DNA from: CAZYTO01 sp964650405
GTDB taxonomy: Bacteria > Acidobacteriota > Thermoanaerobaculia > Gp7-AA8
NCBI GenBank assembly: GCA_964650405.1
Contig: CAZYTO010000065.1
Coordinates: 1 to 21,401 of the forward strand
DNA length: 21,401 bases
Reading direction: 5' to 3'
The notes beneath the pieces were generated by a model. The model worked only from the letters and a program-made list of their open reading frames with translations. It was not told the DNA's origin and did not search any database. This document shows, one piece after another, positions 7,658 through 16,600 of this stretch; the first letter of the stretch is position 1; each line of letters starts with the position of its first letter. Made by a program: the position numbers and the translations under genes.

Positions 7658-8695
7658 TTACTGCGCCGGGTGGGAGCCAGAAGCCTTGCCTGAGCTCACT
7701 GCCACGTAGGCAAAGCTCGCGTAAATCGGGCGGTACGGATGATTTGGATCGTTGACCGGCTTCGACTGGCAGCCTGCCGGCAGCGCGTGTGGATAGCTGT
7801 AGCAGGGCGAGGTCGTCGTGTTCTGCAGCGTAACCATGCTGATCGACCCATAGGATGACTTCACGTTGTCGACCACAGTTTTCACGAGCTGCGAAGGTTG
7901 GTTGCTGATGGCAGCGGGGTTCCAGGCGAAGGTGCTCGAACCGCCTCCGTCCAGGTTGATGGCGTTTTCCGCCCCGAAGGCGATGAAGAGGTCGGCGAAG
8001 TCGGGCAGGGTCAGCCCCTGGCCGTTGCTCTCGTTGCCGTTGACGACGATGAACATGAGCACTTGTCCCGTGGCGTCGATTCCGACGCCGGTCCGAGGCG
8101 CCGGTGTGGTTGGGACCGGTTGCGCTGTGATGCCCTGATTCACTGCGCCTGCGACGAGCGGGGTACCCGGCTGCATCACGCAGCCCTGGCCGCCGATCCA
8201 GCCGGCGATCGCCGTCGTGGCAGTGATCGACTGAACCGGATTGCTGGGGCCGATCGCAGGCAGGCTGTTCTTGGGGAAGATGAGGCTTGGCCCGTAGGTC
8301 AGCAGGGAGCCGAGTTGATCGACGGCGGCGAGGTACGCACCGGCGTTCTTGAGGAGTCCGTACGGGGTGCCGCACGGCCGCTGGAGGTAGATGGGGTCCG
8401 ACAGGCCCGGTCCCAGGTTCGCGTTCACGGCGAAAGGCGCGTGAAGGCCGGCCGCAAACTGGATCGTGGTCGTGAGGCGCACCGGGAATCCCTGCATCGT
8501 GCAGGGGTCGGTCAGCGGGAGCTTCGCCGTGGCCACGGGCGAGATGTTCGTCATCGTGGCGTCGACGAAGGCCACGAACCCGTTCACGCTCCCGGCTTGC
8601 TTGTCGGTGGCGGAGAAGGTGTAGACGCCGAACTGCGCCTGCGCGGCTGCCGCGGAGAGGGAGAGAAGGAAGAGTGCTGCGATCGTAGTGCGCAT
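7658..8695 (-). CDS. Secreted phosphodiester glycosidase (NAGPA-like domain) protein
   Basis: A 345-aa protein with signal peptide MRTTIAALFLLSLSAAAAQA, probably cut after AQA near residue 20. The C-terminal half shows the NAGPA/phosphodiester-glycosidase signature: RTGVGIDATGQVLMFIVVNG (201-220), LPDFADLFIAFGAENAINLD and the glycine-rich LDGGGSST ending at 255. Family members cleave GlcNAc-1-phosphodiesters or related sugar phosphodiesters outside the cytoplasm; the substrate here is unknown. Four Cys pairs are possible (for example C65/C108), consistent with export. GGAAGGAGG lies six bases before the ATG, so the start is secure. It is divergent from the antitoxin/toxin pair, sharing a 106-bp upstream region. 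Confidence 0.85.
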   Translation of the reverse strand: MRTTIAALFLLSLSAAAAQAQFGVYTFSATDKQAGSVNGFVAFVDATMTNISPVATAKLPLTDPCTMQGFPVRLTTTIQFAAGLHAPFAVNANLGPGLSDPIYLQRPCGTPYGLLKNAGAYLAAVDQLGSLLTYGPSLIFPKNSLPAIGPSNPVQSITATTAIAGWIGGQGCVMQPGTPLVAGAVNQGITAQPVPTTPAPRTGVGIDATGQVLMFIVVNGNESNGQGLTLPDFADLFIAFGAENAINLDGGGSSTFAWNPAAISNQPSQLVKTVVDNVKSSYGSISMVTLQNTTTSPCYSYPHALPAGCQSKPVNDPNHPYRPIYASFAYVAVSSGKASGSHPAQ

Positions 8696-8765
8696 CGTGC
8701 GCCTCCTTCCCGGAGAGACGGACGGGATCTACGCCATTTCCCGCACACAGCTTACGTGTGCGCAC

Positions 8766-8794
8766 CCTTACCTGAGGTATCCTTGGTAAGGAGG
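8766..8794 (+). promoter_or_regulatory. Dyad covering the antitoxin ribosome binding site
   Basis: CCTTACC (8766-8772) is the inverted complement of GGTAAGG (8785-8791), with a second small dyad AGGTATCCT inside. The right arm overlaps the Shine-Dalgarno AAGGAGG (8788-8794), seven bases before the ATG at 8802. The dyad may be the operator for the AbrB-type antitoxin, an RNA hairpin that hides the ribosome site, or both. Confidence 0.5.
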
Positions 8795-8801
8795 CGGCGC
8801 C

Positions 8802-9032
8802 ATGCCCACATCCACCATCACCAGCAAAGGCCAGACGACGGTCCCGAAGGAAGTCCGCGAAGCTCTCAACGTCGATGTCGGCGGCAAACTGACCTGGGAG
8901 ATCAAAGGTGGCCGGGTGTCCATCACGACCGAACGGCCGGCGCTCTACCGATGGAAGGGCGTGATCAAGCACGGCCCGGCCGACGCGGTACAGGCCGTCG
9001 CGGAGGCGCGAAAGACCAGGGGACGCATCTGA
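8802..9032 (+). CDS. AbrB/MazE/SpoVT-type antitoxin
   Basis: A 76-aa DNA-binding antitoxin. Residues 1-45 form the swapped-hairpin AbrB fold: STITSKGQTTVPKEVREAL, then GGKLTWEIKGGRVSI. The tail from 46 (RPALYRWKGVIKHGPADAVQAVAEAR) would wrap around the toxin. A strong AAGGAGG precedes the ATG. The PIN-domain gene begins one base after its stop, the standard antitoxin-toxin arrangement, so the two are co-translated. Antitoxins of this type usually repress their own promoter, and the dyad at 8766-8791 is a fitting site. Confidence 0.92.
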   Translation: MPTSTITSKGQTTVPKEVREALNVDVGGKLTWEIKGGRVSITTERPALYRWKGVIKHGPADAVQAVAEARKTRGRI

Positions 9033-9033
9033 C

Positions 9034-9447
9034 GTGCGCACGGTCGTCGTCGCTGCAAACGTCATCGTCTCGTTCTTCGTCGATCGGCACCCAAAGCAGC
9101 GCGACGCTGCGGACGCGCTGCTGCACGAGGCCGATGAAGGCGAGATCGCTGCGATCATTTCTCAATTCGTCGTCTTCGAAGTTGCGTACGTGCTGCAGAG
9201 CCAATACGGGTACACGGGCGATCGGCTCGCGGCCCTCCTTCGCGACTTGATCGCCTTCCCGGGCGTGCAGCTCATCGATGACTGCCCGTGGAAGCGCGTG
9301 CTGGAAATCTGGCCCGATCCTCTCGCCGGTCTCGCCGATGCAGCGATCGTCTCCGTCGCCATGGCCAATCGATGCGAAGCGATAGCGACCTTCGACCGCA
9401 AGCTCGCGAACAAGCTCGAAGGCTTCGCCCTCGAGTCGTATTGGTGA
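9034..9447 (+). CDS. PIN-domain (VapC-like) toxin lacking the first catalytic Asp
   Basis: A 137-aa PIN-domain ribonuclease homologue paired with the AbrB-type antitoxin. It starts at GTG 9034, one base after the antitoxin stop. PIN nucleases use four acidic residues to hold metal. Glu49 (FEVAYVL), Asp102 (LADAAIVSVA) and Asp121 (TFDRKL) are in place, but the first, normally in a D-x-N-V motif near the N-terminus, is Ala7 in VVVAANVIV (codon GCT, one base from GAT). The toxin may therefore be weak or inactive. Length is normal and the frame intact. Confidence 0.88.
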   Translation: MRTVVVAANVIVSFFVDRHPKQRDAADALLHEADEGEIAAIISQFVVFEVAYVLQSQYGYTGDRLAALLRDLIAFPGVQLIDDCPWKRVLEIWPDPLAGLADAAIVSVAMANRCEAIATFDRKLANKLEGFALESYW

Positions 9448-9553
9448 GATTCGCGACACTTGGGAGACTGGGGAGAATCCCCGGTGAGACGCCCGCGGTA
9501 GTGTTACCGTTTCCCTCCTGACACGCTCGATCGGTCTCTTTCGCGCCACGGCG

Positions 9554-10828
9554 ATGGTGGTGGGCATCATCATCGGGGCCTCGATCTTCGTCCAGCCGTC
9601 CGAGATCACCAGCCACGTCCCGGCCATGGGAGGCATGCTGCTGGTCTGGGTCCTGGCCGGGGCGCTCACGTTCTTCGGGGCGCTGGTGTGCGCGGAGCTG
9701 GCCTCTGCGTATCCGAGGACCGGCGGCGTCTACGTCTTCCTGAAAGAGGCCTACTCTCCGGCCGCCGGGTTCCTCTGGGGCTGGTCGATGTTCTGGGTCA
9801 TGCACTCGGGGATCGTGGCGGCCATCGCCGTGGTGCTGGCACGGTACGCCGGCGTCTTCATTCCGCTCGGCGACGGCGGCGTGCGCGGGGTGGCCATCGG
9901 CGCGATTCTTCTCTTCTCAGCCATCAACGTCATCGGCGTCCGGCAGGGGAGCGCCGTGCAGACGCTCTTCACCGTGGCCAAGATTGCGGCCATTCTCTCG
10001 CTGCTGATCATGGTGGCCCTCTTGGCGCCACATGCGACGCCACAGGCGACGCCGCACGCGACGCCGTCAGCGGCCCTTCCAGCCGCGGCCCCTCACCCGC
10101 CGGCGCTTCGCGACTTCGTCCTGGCGCTGGTGGCCGGCCTCTTCGCCTATGGCGGGTGGCACATGGTCACCTACGCGGCGGAGGAGACACGCGATCCGCA
10201 GGAGACCATCCCACGCGCGCTGGTGCTCGGGATCGGCATCGTCACGCTCTGCTACCTCGGGCTCAATGCTGCCTACCTGTACGTTCTGCCGCTGGAGCGG
10301 GTCATCCACTCCCAGCGCATTGCGGCCGACGTGGCCACGGCACTGGCGGGGCCGCGCGGGGCGGCGGCGGTCACGATCGTGGTGATGGTCTCGGCCATCG
10401 GCGCGCTGGGAGGGGTCATCCTGGCCGGACCTCGCGTCTACTACGCCATGGCCCGGGACGGGCTGCTCTTCCGCTGGATCGGCGTCCTCCATCCCCGTTT
10501 CCAGACGCCGCACGCGGCGATCGTCCTGCAGGGCGTGTGGGCCTCCGTGCTCGTGGCCACCGGCTCGTACCGCAGCCTCTTTACACGCGTCGTGTACACG
10601 GAATGGATCTTCTTCGGGATGATGGCGGCCGGGCTGTTCATCCTGCGACGCCGGCCCGGCTATGCGCCGGCCTATCGGACCTGGGGCTACCCGATCGTGC
10701 CACTCCTGTTCATCGTCTCGTCGGTGGTGATCGCCGGCACGCAGATCGCCGCCGAGCCACAGGGGAGCGCGATGGGGTTTCTGCTTGTCCTGGCCGGCCT
10801 GCCTGTGTACTACTTCTGGGCGAAATGA
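9554..10828 (+). CDS. APC-superfamily amino-acid/polyamine-type permease
   Basis: A 424-aa (or longer) integral membrane transporter with about 12 hydrophobic segments. The signature near the N-terminus is MVVGIIIGASIFVQPSEI, and the family's MARDGLLFRWIGVLHPRF segment, with TPHAAI just after, lies around residues 298-320. The first ATG is 9554, but RSIGLFRATA immediately upstream in frame matches the usual APC N-terminus. Homology thus begins before any ATG, GTG or TTG; the only upstream candidate before the in-frame TGA at 9485 is CTG at 9518. Residues 159-172 (PHATPQATPHATPS) are a repeat in a loop between membrane spans. Its stop overlaps the start of the amidohydrolase (ATGA), so the transporter probably imports a substrate for that enzyme. 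Substrate unknown. Confidence 0.9.
   Translation: MVVGIIIGASIFVQPSEITSHVPAMGGMLLVWVLAGALTFFGALVCAELASAYPRTGGVYVFLKEAYSPAAGFLWGWSMFWVMHSGIVAAIAVVLARYAGVFIPLGDGGVRGVAIGAILLFSAINVIGVRQGSAVQTLFTVAKIAAILSLLIMVALLAPHATPQATPHATPSAALPAAAPHPPALRDFVLALVAGLFAYGGWHMVTYAAEETRDPQETIPRALVLGIGIVTLCYLGLNAAYLYVLPLERVIHSQRIAADVATALAGPRGAAAVTIVVMVSAIGALGGVILAGPRVYYAMARDGLLFRWIGVLHPRFQTPHAAIVLQGVWASVLVATGSYRSLFTRVVYTEWIFFGMMAAGLFILRRRPGYAPAYRTWGYPIVPLLFIVSSVVIAGTQIAAEPQGSAMGFLLVLAGLPVYYFWAK
10029..10064 (+). repeat. Three 12-bp tandem units inside the permease gene
   Basis: CACATGCGACGC, CACAGGCGACGC and CGCACGCGACGC follow one another and encode (H/Q)-A-T-P repeats in a polar loop. The unit is a multiple of three, so copy number can change without breaking the frame. 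Confidence 0.7.
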
Positions 10829-11802
10829 TCATCGACTTCCACAATCACTTCTATCCGTCCGCGTATCTCGACGCCCTCCGGTCGGCACGGAGCCGCGTGC
10901 AGGTCACCATCGACGACGACGGCAACCCGCGCCTTCACTATCCCGGCGACTACAACATCGCCGTGCGCGGCCATCGCGACATCGCCTATCGGGCCGGCGT
11001 CATCGAGGAGCTCGGCGTGACGCAGCTTCTCAGCCTCACCACGCCGGGCACGCATGTGGAGGAGCCGGCCATGGCCGCGACGCTGGCCCGCCTGGTCAAC
11101 GACGGGTTCGCGAAGATCGTCAGCGACTACCACGGCCGCTTCCTGGCCATGGCCACTCTGCCGCTCTGCGATCCGGAGGCCTCGGCGAAAGAGCTGGAGC
11201 GCGCAATCAAACAGCTTCACTTCGCCGGGGCCATGGTCTTCAGCAACATCAACGGCGTGGCCCTGAGCGATCCGTCCTTCCTCCCGGTCTGGGAAGTGGC
11301 GAACGAGCTGGACGCGGTGATCCACATCCATCCGACCTCGCCCGCCGGCGTGGAGGCGATGAAGGACTACTGGCTGATGCCGCTGGTCGGCTTTCCACTC
11401 GACACGACTCTGGCCGCGGCCAGCCTCGTCTTCAGCGGCACCGTCGAGCGTTTCCCGCGCATTCGCTGGGCACTCGGACACCTCGGCGGAGCGATTCCTT
11501 ACCTGGCGGAGCGGCTGGACCGCGGATTCCACGCCTTCGCCGAGTGCCGCGCCAACATCCAGCGCCCGCCGAGCTCCTACCTGAAGGACTTCTACTATGA
11601 CTCCGTCAACTTCGACCCGAACGCCCTGCAGTTGGCCATCGCCTTCGCCGGCGCCGATCACATCCTGGCCGGCAGCGACTACCCGCACCAGATCGGCGAC
11701 CTGCCCAGGATGATCCGCAGCATCAACGAGCTGCCGCTCTCCGACGCCGACCGCGCCGGAATCATGGGAGGGAACGCGGCGCGGCTGCTGTCACTCGACT
11801 AG
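10825..11802 (+). CDS. ACMSD-like amidohydrolase/decarboxylase family protein
   Basis: A 325-aa TIM-barrel metalloenzyme of the amidohydrolase-2 (ACMSD-like) family, which includes non-oxidative decarboxylases and hydrolases of aromatic or related acids. The metal-site pattern of ACMSD is present: His6 and His8 (DFHNHF), His169 (VIHIHPTSP), His219 (ALGHLGG) and Asp285 (LAGSDYPHQIGD). The ATG at 10825 overlaps the permease stop by four bases (ATGA), indicating translational coupling. The open frame continues far upstream through the permease gene in another frame, but that part is not this protein: MIIDFHNHFYP is the natural family N-terminus. No signal peptide. The coupled transporter suggests catabolism of an imported carboxylated compound. 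The exact reaction is not determinable here. Confidence 0.92.
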   Translation: MIIDFHNHFYPSAYLDALRSARSRVQVTIDDDGNPRLHYPGDYNIAVRGHRDIAYRAGVIEELGVTQLLSLTTPGTHVEEPAMAATLARLVNDGFAKIVSDYHGRFLAMATLPLCDPEASAKELERAIKQLHFAGAMVFSNINGVALSDPSFLPVWEVANELDAVIHIHPTSPAGVEAMKDYWLMPLVGFPLDTTLAAASLVFSGTVERFPRIRWALGHLGGAIPYLAERLDRGFHAFAECRANIQRPPSSYLKDFYYDSVNFDPNALQLAIAFAGADHILAGSDYPHQIGDLPRMIRSINELPLSDADRAGIMGGNAARLLSLD

Positions 11803-11842
11803 GAGCGCCACGACACGGAAACCCGCGCTATCCTAGGCCCTG

Positions 11843-12412
11843 ATGACCGCTTCTCTACCGCAGTCGCATCACGATTACACGTTCGCCGACTACCTCGCAC
11901 TCGAGCGCGACAGCGAGATCAAGCACGAATTCGATGCGGGCGAGATTCTGGCCATGTCGGGTGGAACCGCGCGGCATAGCGCGCTCGCGGCGCGAATGAT
12001 CATCGCGCTGGGAACCACCGTTGCGGCCGGCTGCACTGTGTTCACGTCGGACATGCGTGTTCGCGTCATGGCCACCGGCCGGGCGACCTATCCCGACGTC
12101 TCGATGGTCTGCGGTCCGATCGAACACGACCCGGAGGACGCCGTGCGTACCACGATCACGAACCCGGTGCTCCTCGTCGAGGTCCTCTCGGTTACGACCG
12201 AGAAGAGCGATCGGGGGGACAAGTGGATGCACTATCAGCGCATCCCCTCACTTCAGGAGTACGTCCTGGTGAGCCAGGAGCCGCGTGTCGAGATCTTCCG
12301 CCGCACGCCCGCGGGCACATGGGAGTACTTCGAAGTGCGAGAGGGGAACGTTCGACTTGCTTCCGGGCCGTCGCTCGATCTCGCAGTGCTGTACGCCGAT
12401 CTTCCGCTCTGA
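11843..12412 (+). CDS. Uma2 family (DUF820) endonuclease-like protein
   Basis: A 189-aa protein of the Uma2/DUF820 family, which has a PD-(D/E)xK nuclease fold. Seen in order: YTFADYLALERDSEIKHEFDAGEI with Glu34 in the DAGE segment, YPDVSMVCG with Asp85, LLVEVLSVTTEKSDRGDK with Glu113 and Lys127, and SLQEYVLVSQEPRVEIFRR. The catalytic set is intact. Biological roles of this family are poorly known; it is greatly expanded in Cyanobacteria and common in other environmental bacteria, often as solitary genes. It starts 40 bp after the amidohydrolase stop, so read-through transcription is possible, but nothing suggests a shared pathway. Confidence 0.92.
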   Translation: MTASLPQSHHDYTFADYLALERDSEIKHEFDAGEILAMSGGTARHSALAARMIIALGTTVAAGCTVFTSDMRVRVMATGRATYPDVSMVCGPIEHDPEDAVRTTITNPVLLVEVLSVTTEKSDRGDKWMHYQRIPSLQEYVLVSQEPRVEIFRRTPAGTWEYFEVREGNVRLASGPSLDLAVLYADLPL

Positions 12413-12574
12413 ACGCGCCCGCCGGCGAGTCCTGACGCCGCCTGCGATCGGCCGGCCTCCCCATCTCGATCGGATGACGCGATCCCCACCGCGCAAGCTG
12501 ATCCTGCATGGCCGCGCGACGGCCGCGATTCCCAGGGCGCACGAGACGGCCGGCAAAGCTGCTACGCTGCCACG

Positions 12575-13597
12575 ATGCGAGCAGTTCGCCTCCAGGCTGT
12601 GAATTCCCCACTCATTCTCGCGGAAGTCCCCGAACCGCGCGCCTGCGCGAACGAGGTGAACGTACGCATCGAAGCGTGCGGGATCTGTCACAGCGATGCG
12701 CACTACCGGAGCGGCTTCGGCAGCATCGCCACGCCGCGCACCTTGGGACATGAGATCGCCGGGACCGTCACCGAAGTCGGGGCGGAGGTGCACGACGTAT
12801 CCGTGGGCGATCGCGTGGCCATTCACTACCTGCTGCGTTGCGGGAGCTGCCGGATGTGTCGCCGGGCCGGCGAGCAGTTCTGCGAATCGGGGCGGATGAT
12901 CGGCAAAGAGCGCGACGGCGGATACGCGGAGACGATCGTCGTCCCGAGTCAGAACGCCATCCCGATTCCGTCGAACGTGCCGATGGACGTGGCGGCGGTG
13001 ATGATGTGCTCGACGGCGACGGCCTATCACGCACTGCGCGTGGCCGGCGTCACGGCGGGAACGACGGTCGCCATCCTCGGTCTGGGCGGTCTCGGGATTT
13101 CGGCGGCACATCTCACACGCGTCCTCGGCGCGGGTGTCACGGCCGCGGTCGACGTGGTGCCGGAGAAGCTGGCCGCGGCCGCGGCACTCGGGGCAGTGGC
13201 TGTTGACGCGAGCGGCGACGTCCAGAACGCTCTCCTCGCTGCGACAGATGGCTACGGCTTCGACGTGGCGATCGATTTCACCGGCGCGCCGGAGGTGGTG
13301 CTCCCGGCGCTGAAGGCGCTGGCGCCCCGAGGAACGCTCGTGCTCGTGGCCCTCTCCGAACGAACCATCCCGTTCAATCCCTACCGCGACATCCTGGGCA
13401 AGGAGCGGCGCGTCGTCGGGTGCTCAGACCACCTTCGCAGTGAGCTCCTCGAGTTGATGACCTTCGCCGGCGACGGAAGGCTGGCTGTGGGGGATGCGAT
13501 CTCCGGACGCGTGCCGCTCGATGCCGGCGCGATCAACGGCGTGCTGGACGAGCTCGAGCGCGGGACGCCCGCGCTGCGGCGGGTCATCACCGTGTGA
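12575..13597 (+). CDS. Zinc-dependent alcohol dehydrogenase (MDR family)
   Basis: A 340-aa medium-chain dehydrogenase/reductase expected to oxidise alcohols or reduce aldehydes with a nicotinamide cofactor. Catalytic zinc ligands: Cys38 (CGICHSD), His59-Glu60 (TLGHE) and Cys145 (MMCSTATAY). Structural zinc cysteines: 89, 92, 95 and 103 (CGSCRMCRRAGEQFC). The Rossmann motif GLGGLG is at 169-174 and Asp193 (AVDVV) ends the second strand, which favours NAD over NADP. Length and layout are typical. It follows Uma2 after a 162-bp gap and is probably monocistronic. The substrate cannot be told from the sequence. Confidence 0.94.
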   Translation: MRAVRLQAVNSPLILAEVPEPRACANEVNVRIEACGICHSDAHYRSGFGSIATPRTLGHEIAGTVTEVGAEVHDVSVGDRVAIHYLLRCGSCRMCRRAGEQFCESGRMIGKERDGGYAETIVVPSQNAIPIPSNVPMDVAAVMMCSTATAYHALRVAGVTAGTTVAILGLGGLGISAAHLTRVLGAGVTAAVDVVPEKLAAAAALGAVAVDASGDVQNALLAATDGYGFDVAIDFTGAPEVVLPALKALAPRGTLVLVALSERTIPFNPYRDILGKERRVVGCSDHLRSELLELMTFAGDGRLAVGDAISGRVPLDAGAINGVLDELERGTPALRRVITV

Positions 13598-13630
13598 ACG
13601 GCGTGCCTCGCAGCGTTGAAGGCCCGAATC

Positions 13631-13662
13631 TCACGCGGAGACGCGAAGAAGACGGAGAAAAG
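13631..13662. repeat. Partial copy of the TCACGCGGAG repeat family
   Basis: TCACGCGGAGACGCGAAGAA followed by GACGGAGAAAAG matches the left arm and inner part of the 20783-20843 element, without the right arm. It lies between two convergent genes, 12 bp from the stop of the DUF3857 gene. Confidence 0.65.
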
Positions 13663-13673
13663 CTGTGCTTTCC

Positions 13674-16600
13674 CTACTTCATCCCCACCACCACCATCCG
13701 TTTCTGGGCCAGCTCCCATGTCGACAGGCCCGAGGCTTCCTCTTTCTCGACACGCTTGTAGGCGGCGACGGCGGCGTCGTGGACGCCGTAGTTCTCCGCG
13801 ATGCGGCCGAGGACGAACCAGTCGGAGCTGGTGGGGTCTTCGGAGTAGCGGCGCTCCAGGCTGCGAAGCAGGGCCTGGCGCGCCTCGGCGGACTTGCCGC
13901 TCTCGGCGTAGAGGGCGGCCAGCGTATGCAGGGCGGCCGAGCTGGCGCGGCGCTCATCGGCGGTGGCCCGGCGCGCGTCGTCGATGGCCCGGTCGAGGTC
14001 CGTGCCGCGGAACAGGGCCACCCAGGCCGCCTCGTTGTAGTCGTTCTCGGTGGGGGTGATCTCGTCCACGACCCGGCGCGACCAGGTCACGGCGGTGTCG
14101 TAGTCGCCCTTCTTCGCGGCGATGCGGTACATGGCGCGCATGGCGTGTTCGTCTTTCGGGCGCGCGGCCAGGCGCTCCTTGACGGCCGCATCCGCCTCCG
14201 CCGTCCGCCCGAGCATCGTCAGCGCATTCGTCCAGGCCAGGAAGGCGATGCCGGAATCGGGATAGGCCTTGGTCAGCCGCTCGGCGAGGGGGACGATCTT
14301 CGCCCACTCGTGCTGCGTGTCATAGCAGCTGATGAGGGCGATGTCGACGGCGGTTTTTCCATCGTCCGTCGGCGCCTTGTCGCGCAATGCGACGAGGATC
14401 GGCACCGTCCTGGCGGCGTACTCCTTCACCGAGGCCAGCACGGCGGCGGCCAGACGAACCTCGTCGAGCGTGGCAGCCGGTTTCTCCTTCTGCCATAACC
14501 GGGCGAAGGGCGAGCCGGCCAGCGGCTCATCACCGCCGCCCGCGGAGACGAGCTCCCGCGCCCAGTTCAGCCAGGTTCTCGCGGTCTCCACCTTCCCGTC
14601 GTCCGCCAGCTTCAGGGCTTCCAGGCCGAGCGTGGGCGTTGCGCTGCCGAATCCCGCCAGGAGGTACTTCCCGTCTCTTCGAACGACGAAGAACGACAGC
14701 GCTCCGGCCGTGGCCGATGTGCCGCTGGAGGAGCGCAGGCGCAAGCGGTATCCGCTCTCGTCGCTGCCGTCCTGCTGAACCTCGAACGTGGCCGTGGTCA
14801 GATCGAGGATGGTCGTGGGCGTGGAGTCGACTTTGCCGGCCAGGGCGCGGAAGAAACGGGAGTGGGCGTTGTCGTCTGCAACCCCCGTCATCTCGGGTAC
14901 GAGGAGGGCCTTCGTCGCTTTCACGTCGCCGGCGAACTCCGCCTCCATGAGCCGGAGCATCATGGAGCGCGGCGTGTCGTCGAGGACTTTTTCATACGGC
15001 CGGACTCTGCGTAGAACCTGCACGAAGGCGAGCGTCTGCGCGGCCTGCTCCGAGCCTTTGGTGGCCGCTTCGAGGAAGTCGGCGGCATCACCGTAGCGGC
15101 GGAGGGCGATGAGGGTCTGGGCCACGCTGTTGCCGTAGGTGCGGCGCTTGGAGACGTCGAAGGCGCCGAGGTCACGCAGGCCGGCCGCCGCGCCGTCCGT
15201 GGCCGTCGTGGCCAGGAGCTGGAAGAGCTCGCGCTGCTGCACGTCGGTTTCGGCCTTGCCGGCCTCCTTCAGCTCGTCCCACCGGCCGGCGTGGGCCAGG
15301 ACGAGCATGAGAGCGCGCCGCGAGGAGGCGGCTTCGCTGCCGAGGTCTTTGATCAGGGCCTTGTACTCGTCGATCGACGCGTCGAGGTGTGCGTTCCTGC
15401 CGAACTTGTAGTCACCGTCACCATAGAGAAGGAGGTCGGCCAGCCGGGCCCGATAGACAGCCTTGGCCGGGTCGAGCTCTTTCGCCTTGCGCAAGGCGGC
15501 GATGGCGCCCGGAATGTCGCAGCCGTGCCGGAAGCGGCGCCCCAGCAGATCGTACTCGAGGACCGTGGCCAGCAGGGCATGGGCCCTGGCGTTGCCCGGC
15601 TCCGTGGCCACGGCGCGCCGAGCCTCGTCCCGCGCTGCTTCGCCGAGGCCTCCGGAGAGGAGGGCCCGGGCCAGCTCGATGTGATGCTGCGCTTCCTTGG
15701 GGTGCTGCACCGACAGCTTGCGGAACTCGGTCAGCGCGCCGCCCACGTCGCCCGCGCTCAGCTTCGACTGGCCGATGGAATCGAAGCCGACGTGAATGGG
15801 CGGCTGGCGGGCCAGCTTGCTGGCGGCGATGCGCGTCTCCTGGTACTCGGCGGGCGTGAGCCGGCGCTTGCCGGTGTCGAAGGTCAGCTTGGCCACGATG
15901 GCGCCGTCGGCGTCCGTCGAGTACTCGGACGTCAGCGACGCCGAGCCGAGCTTGACGATCTCGTTCTTGGGCAGGGTCCGGGCCGCGAATCCCTGCGGCG
16001 GCACGATGCGGTAGCGCCACTCGCGCGTCATGGCGCGCGGCAGGATGAAATCGTGCACGCGCTTCTTCTCCGGTTTGGCCTGTTCGGCCTCGACCGTCTT
16101 CTCTTCGTAGTCCCGCAGCTCCTGGGGGAGGTTCGAGACGAGGTCATGGACGGGGATGGCCACGTCAGCCTCGCCGCTGTCGACGATGCCGTTCTTGGAA
16201 TTCGTCACGTCCAGGGTGAGACGGAAGCGGTCTCCGAAGTTGTGCGGGTCGCCCACCTCGTAGCGGTCGAGCTTCGGCGCCACGAAATACGAGATGGCGT
16301 ACTTCTCCAGCGATTCGCGATAGGCCTTCTTCTCCGTCGTGGCCGCGGTGCGCCGCAGTTGCGCGTCTTCGATCCACGTTCCCTCGGTCACTTCGACGAC
16401 GTGCGCTTTTCCGTCCTCCGGCAGCGTGACCGTGCGCGCTTCGATGTAGCGGTTGGCCGTCGATGCCGCCTCGGGCGTGCGGGTCAGGGCGGTGGTCGTC
16501 TCGGCGGCGATGAGCGCCATCCGTCCCTGGTCCGGCACGGGCAGCTCCCCCGGCCGCGCGAACTCGTCGGTCGGATCGACCCACAGGGCCGGCTCGCCAT

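Noticed and set aside
7653..9158. 501-aa minus-strand and 450-aa plus-strand (7898-9250) open frames
   Set aside because: Both are shadows of the phosphodiester glycosidase, antitoxin and PIN genes; low-complexity composition and no domain signal.
9688..10824. Upstream extension of the amidohydrolase frame
   Set aside because: It overlaps the permease in another frame and is not homologous; the natural start is the ATG at 10825.
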